Assembly (NCBI GenBank): GCA_946482635.1
Contig: CAMLSG010000167.1
Coordinates: 1-12,050, forward strand
Length of the DNA: 12,050 bases
Direction: 5' to 3'
From: an uncultured Duganella sp.
GTDB lineage: Bacteria > Pseudomonadota > Gammaproteobacteria > Burkholderiales > Burkholderiaceae
How positions within the stretch are numbered: position 1 is the stretch's first letter; each line of letters opens with the position of its first letter. Positions 9,090 through 12,050 of the stretch are shown here, piece after piece. The translations under genes were made by a program, and so were the position numbers. The notes under the pieces are model-generated. The model did no database searches and was not told the origin of the DNA. It saw only the letters and a list, made by a program, of their open reading frames with translations.

Positions 9090-11053
9090 TTTGGCCGCTT
9101 GCGGTGGAACACCAGCGGGCTGTAAGGCACCGCCGATGGAGGAGGGGAGTTCAGGATTCCCGGCTTGATCGCGCCAACCACGTGCATTTCGCACGGCTTG
9201 CAATCGAAGCGCAGCGTGTAGGTATGGTCGCCGCTGACGAGCGTCATCGGTTCGGCCTTTACCTGGCCTTGCACGCCTTGCACGCCCTTGGCCTGCTTCG
9301 GGCACAGGTTGAACGAGAAGCGCAGGCAGTGCTTGGTGATCATCAGCGGCACTTCCCCCGCTTCCTCATGCGCCTCGTAAGCCGCGGCGATCAGTTGCAC
9401 GCCATGCTTCTGATAGAACTCGCGTGCCTTTTCGTTATAGACGTTGGCGAGATAGCTCAGTTGCGTGTCGGGATAGACTGCGCGCGGTTCGGCCGGCGCT
9501 TTGCGCTGTGGACGCTGCCAGGCCGCCAGGCGCGCCGCTTCGTGCGCGGCCACCGCATCGCGGCGCAGTGCGTTAATGGCCGATGAAGGCACAAACCAGG
9601 GTTGCGACAGCTTCAGCTCCACGTGGTCGGCGACGAACATGGTGTTGCCCAGTTTTGCCAGGCTGGCGCGCAGGCCGCTCTCGGCCTGTTCGGCATTCTG
9701 CGCCGGCTGCAGCGCGATGGCGGCATTGGTGGTGCTGACGATGCCGTCTTCATCGATGATCGACAGGCGCAGGCCGCCTTCGTTCTCCGCCAGGGTCAAT
9801 TGCAGGCCGACGTGGCGGTCGGAAGATTTCTTGTGCAGCGCCGCCTCCCATTGGTGGTCGCGGTTGCGGTGGATCACGGTGCCGACCTTGAGCCCTGGCA
9901 GGGCAGCCATCTGCTCGTTGGGGAAGACGCGCCAGCGCTGGCCATCTTCGGTATCGCCCAGCTTCTCGGCCTTGTTGGCCTGGATGCCGACGGTGGTGCG
10001 CTTGTTCATGTAATTCAGGCCGTCGCCGTTGGCCATCGGCGCGTTGGTGACCACGTCGATGTGGTCGCCGCCCATGCGCACGACAGTGCCCAGTTCCACG
10101 CCCACGTATTTCGGCGAATCGAAGGCGCCGATGTCGTCCTGGCGGCCGTTGGCAAAGTAGTCGGTGTGGCCGCGGTGGAAAGTCTTGTCGACGTCGGGCG
10201 TGAACAGCACACGGGTGCGGCCGCTGGCGGCACGGGCGAATTCAGGACGGCGCTCGAGCAGCTCGTCCAGCAGCAGGCGGTAATGGGCGGTGATGTTCTT
10301 CACATAGCCCATGTCCTTGTAGCGGCCTTCGATCTTGAATGAACGGATGCCGGCATCGACCAGGGCTTCCAGGTTCGCGCTCTGGTCGTTGTCCTTCATC
10401 GACAGCAGGTGCTTTTCGAAGGCCACGACGCGGCCCTGGTTGTCCGACAGCGTGTACGGCAGGCGGCAGGCCTGCGAGCAGTCGCCGCGATTGGCGCTGC
10501 GGCCGGTGTCGGCGTGCGAGATATAGCATTGGCCGGAGAACGCCACGCACAGCGCGCCATGCACGAAGTATTCGAGCGGAGTGTCGACTTCCGCGCGGAT
10601 CTGCTTGATCTTGTCGAGCGTCAGTTCACGCGCCAGCACCAGTTGCGAGAAGCCGACGTCGCCCAGGAATTTGGCTTTTTCAACCGTGCGGATGTCGCAC
10701 TGGGTCGAAGCGTGCAGCTGGATCGGCGGCAGGTCCAGTTCGAGCAGGCCCATGTCCTGGATGATCAGGGCATCGACGCCGGCTTCGTACAGTTGCCAGA
10801 TCTGCTTGCGGGCCAGGTCGAGCTCCGAATCGTGCATGATGGTGTTCATGGTCACGAAAATGCGCGAGCGGTAGCGGTGGGCGAACTCCACCAGCGAGGA
10901 AATATCCTCGATCGGATTGCTGGCGTTATGGCGCGCGCCAAAGGCGGGGCCGCCGATATACACGGCATCCGCGCCGTGCAGGATGGCTTCGCGGCCGATT
11001 TCCGCGGTCTTGGCTGGCGCCAGCAGTTCGAGCTCGTGATCAAGCAATGACAT
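9086..11053 (-). CDS. rlhA: 23S rRNA 5-hydroxycytidine C2501 synthase (U32 family)
   Basis: RlhA (formerly YdcP) hydroxylates C2501 near the peptidyl-transferase centre of 23S rRNA; in E. coli this depends on prephenate and iron-sulfur assembly genes. The 655-residue length matches RlhA (about 650) and not the shorter tRNA paralogue TrhP/YegQ (about 450). The N-terminal U32 barrel opens with ELLAPAKTAEIGREAILHGA, closely like E. coli YdcP. The U32 signature lies at 161-179 (EYFVHGALC...GQCYIS), followed by NRGDCSQACRLP. Conserved cysteines are C169, C176, C192, C196 and, in the C-terminal domain, C576, C584, C618 and C621; some are candidate Fe-S ligands. Databases often label it collagenase-like peptidase, which is misleading. 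It begins 33 bp after the LysR gene on the same strand, so co-transcription is possible. The start codon lacks a strong Shine-Dalgarno sequence. Confidence 0.95.
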   Translation of the reverse strand: MSLLDHELELLAPAKTAEIGREAILHGADAVYIGGPAFGARHNASNPIEDISSLVEFAHRYRSRIFVTMNTIMHDSELDLARKQIWQLYEAGVDALIIQDMGLLELDLPPIQLHASTQCDIRTVEKAKFLGDVGFSQLVLARELTLDKIKQIRAEVDTPLEYFVHGALCVAFSGQCYISHADTGRSANRGDCSQACRLPYTLSDNQGRVVAFEKHLLSMKDNDQSANLEALVDAGIRSFKIEGRYKDMGYVKNITAHYRLLLDELLERRPEFARAASGRTRVLFTPDVDKTFHRGHTDYFANGRQDDIGAFDSPKYVGVELGTVVRMGGDHIDVVTNAPMANGDGLNYMNKRTTVGIQANKAEKLGDTEDGQRWRVFPNEQMAALPGLKVGTVIHRNRDHQWEAALHKKSSDRHVGLQLTLAENEGGLRLSIIDEDGIVSTTNAAIALQPAQNAEQAESGLRASLAKLGNTMFVADHVELKLSQPWFVPSSAINALRRDAVAAHEAARLAAWQRPQRKAPAEPRAVYPDTQLSYLANVYNEKAREFYQKHGVQLIAAAYEAHEEAGEVPLMITKHCLRFSFNLCPKQAKGVQGVQGQVKAEPMTLVSGDHTYTLRFDCKPCEMHVVGAIKPGILNSPPPSAVPYSPLVFHRKRPN

Positions 11054-11085
11054 TCTGAGATAACCCTACAGTTGCAAGGGTGGAT

Positions 11086-11091
11086 ATTATA
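11086..11091 (-). promoter_or_regulatory. Candidate -10 box for rlhA overlapping the LysR stop codon
   Basis: A perfect minus-strand TATAAT spans the end of the LysR coding region and its TAA stop, 32 bases before the rlhA ATG. No convincing -35 lies 16-18 bp upstream. The 33-bp spacer also holds a 5-bp inverted repeat (ACCCT/AGGGT), too short for a confident terminator. If active, it would let rlhA be transcribed separately from the LysR gene. Confidence 0.33.
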
Positions 11092-11995
11092 CCGGCTCGC
11101 TGAAGGGACGATCGCCCAGTTTTTCCTTCATGTAGTCGACGAACGACGCAATTCGCGCCGACAGCGCGGTATTGCGGTAGTAGACGGCATTAATCGGTTG
11201 CCGAACTTCCAATGTTTGCTTGACCAGGACCTGGCGCAGGCGCCCGGCCTGGCGATCGGCATTGCTCAGGAAATCGGACAGGCAGACAATGCCCGCGCCA
11301 TTCAGGGCCAGGTGCAGCAGGGTTTCGCCGCTTGACGTGTAGATGTTGGGCGTCACATGTACCGGCTGGCCATCCGCATCTTCCAGCGGCCAGTCGTTCA
11401 GGGTTTCCGGTTGGTTGAAGCCGAGGATGGTGTGGTTTTCCAGGTCCGCAACGGACGCGGGCTCGCCGAAGCGCTCGATATACGCCGGGCTGGCAAGAAT
11501 GCGCAGCTTGCCGGTGCCGATGGGCGTGGCGTGCAGGGTTGAATCCCGCAGGCGGCCGATGCGGAAAGCGACGTCGGTGCGTTTTTCCATCAGGTCGGTG
11601 ATGCCTTCGTTGCTGTTCAGCTCCAGTTCCACGCGAGGGAAGCGTTCGCGGTAGCCGTTCACCAGCGGGACGATCACATGCAGCATGAAGGGTGTGGATG
11701 CATCGATGCGCAGGCGGCCGGCTGGTCCCTGGCGCCGCAGGGACATCTTTTCCTCCGTCTCCTCGACTTTCGCGACGATGGACCGCGCGCAATCGAGGAA
11801 AGCCTTGCCTTCCTCGGTCAGTTCGAGCCGCCGCGTGGTTCGGCGAACCAGCGTGGTTTCCAGCTTTTCTTCAAGGCGGGTCAGGGTCCGGCTGGTGGCA
11901 GATACCGTCAGGCCCAGGCGCTCGGAGGCGGCACTGATCGAGCCAGTGGCCACAATGGCAATAAATGCCTGCATTTCGTCGAGGGTGGTCTTCAT
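11087..11995 (-). CDS. LysR-family transcriptional regulator
   Basis: 302 residues, the usual size for the family. The N-terminal winged helix-turn-helix covers about residues 4-63, with recognition region SISAASERLGLTVSATSRTL (about 19-38) and the typical wing ending RRTTRRLELTEEG (51-63). A linker helix follows, then the two-lobed periplasmic-binding-protein-like effector domain (about 90-295). The sequence resembles the DmlR/YafC-like subgroup common in Burkholderiales. LysR regulators usually bind as tetramers near their own promoter and control a divergent gene, which here would lie to the right of the window. The start ATG directly abuts a perfect 9-bp inverted repeat, consistent with autoregulation. 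rlhA follows 33 bp downstream. The co-inducer and target cannot be told from the sequence. Confidence 0.95.
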   Translation of the reverse strand: MKTTLDEMQAFIAIVATGSISAASERLGLTVSATSRTLTRLEEKLETTLVRRTTRRLELTEEGKAFLDCARSIVAKVEETEEKMSLRRQGPAGRLRIDASTPFMLHVIVPLVNGYRERFPRVELELNSNEGITDLMEKRTDVAFRIGRLRDSTLHATPIGTGKLRILASPAYIERFGEPASVADLENHTILGFNQPETLNDWPLEDADGQPVHVTPNIYTSSGETLLHLALNGAGIVCLSDFLSNADRQAGRLRQVLVKQTLEVRQPINAVYYRNTALSARIASFVDYMKEKLGDRPFSEPV

Positions 11996-12018
11996 ATATT
12001 TGATTATGGATCAAATAT
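11996..12018. promoter_or_regulatory. Perfect palindrome, likely LysR-type operator
   Basis: Arms ATATTTGAT (11996-12004) and ATCAAATAT (12010-12018) are perfect 9-bp inverted repeats around a 5-base spacer. The core TTGAT-N5-ATCAA contains the T-N11-A pattern with dyad symmetry expected of LysR-type binding sites. It touches the regulator's start codon. A CATAAT -10-like hexamer on the minus strand (12003-12008) lies inside it, so protein bound here should repress the regulator gene. Confidence 0.55.
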
Positions 12019-12023
12019 CTTTC

Positions 12024-12045
12024 GCGGAAAACAGGCTTTTTCCGC
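12024..12045. repeat. Second perfect inverted repeat upstream of the LysR gene
   Basis: Arms GCGGAAAA (12024-12031) and TTTTCCGC (12038-12045) are perfect 8-bp inverted repeats with a 6-base spacer. Neither strand continues into a T-run after the stem, so it is a poor intrinsic terminator. It lies five bases beyond the first palindrome, inside the presumed divergent regulatory region, and could be a second operator for another regulator or part of the neighbouring gene's control region. Confidence 0.4.
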
Positions 12046-12050
12046 AAGAG

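Noticed and set aside
9086..11053. Secreted collagenase-type protease
   Set aside because: The U32 label is historical; there is no signal peptide, and length and sequence match the rRNA-modifying enzyme RlhA.
12024..12045. Inverted repeat as an intrinsic terminator
   Set aside because: The stem is followed by AAGAG on one strand and GAAAG on the other, with no T-run.

Overview
This 12 kb window looks like ordinary chromosome from a GC-rich betaproteobacterium, most likely order Burkholderiales and plausibly Oxalobacteraceae (Massilia/Janthinobacterium-like). That placement is inferred from protein resemblance and base composition and was not tested by a search. Coding is dense. There is no IS element, phage gene, CRISPR array, tRNA or rRNA that I can recognise, and no gene-free stretch over 300 bases.

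Layout, left to right. (1) 1-1922, plus strand: elongation factor G lacking its N-terminus because the window starts inside the gene. No ribosomal-protein or tuf gene follows it, so it is probably a second EF-G copy outside the str operon. (2) 1919-8503, minus strand, read right to left: a 1263-residue MASE1-CHASE-PAS hybrid histidine kinase with two receiver domains; a 159-residue secreted protein, probably an outer-membrane barrel, with PagP-like features; and a 751-residue PAS-GAF-GGDEF-EAL protein with a dead GGDEF motif and intact EAL residues (predicted c-di-GMP phosphodiesterase). The last two overlap in a GTGA start/stop junction and are probably translationally coupled. (3) 8598-9089, plus strand, divergent from the kinase: a small protein of unknown function with a winged-helix-like N-terminal half. 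(4) 9086-11053, minus strand: rlhA, the U32-family enzyme that makes 5-hydroxycytidine in 23S rRNA. (5) 11087-11995, minus strand: a LysR-family regulator, followed 33 bp later by rlhA. Two perfect inverted repeats lie upstream of the LysR gene, at the right edge of the window.

How they may work together: the central minus-strand cluster could link an environmental signal (kinase) to the outer envelope (barrel protein) and to c-di-GMP breakdown (EAL protein). This is inference from gene order only. EF-G and RlhA both act in translation but are in unrelated transcription units here. Both convergent gene pairs overlap by exactly four bases at their stop codons, leaving no room for intergenic terminators. 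I see no clearly new multi-gene system. The most interesting items are the PagP-like protein coupled to the phosphodiesterase and the paired palindromes upstream of the LysR gene.
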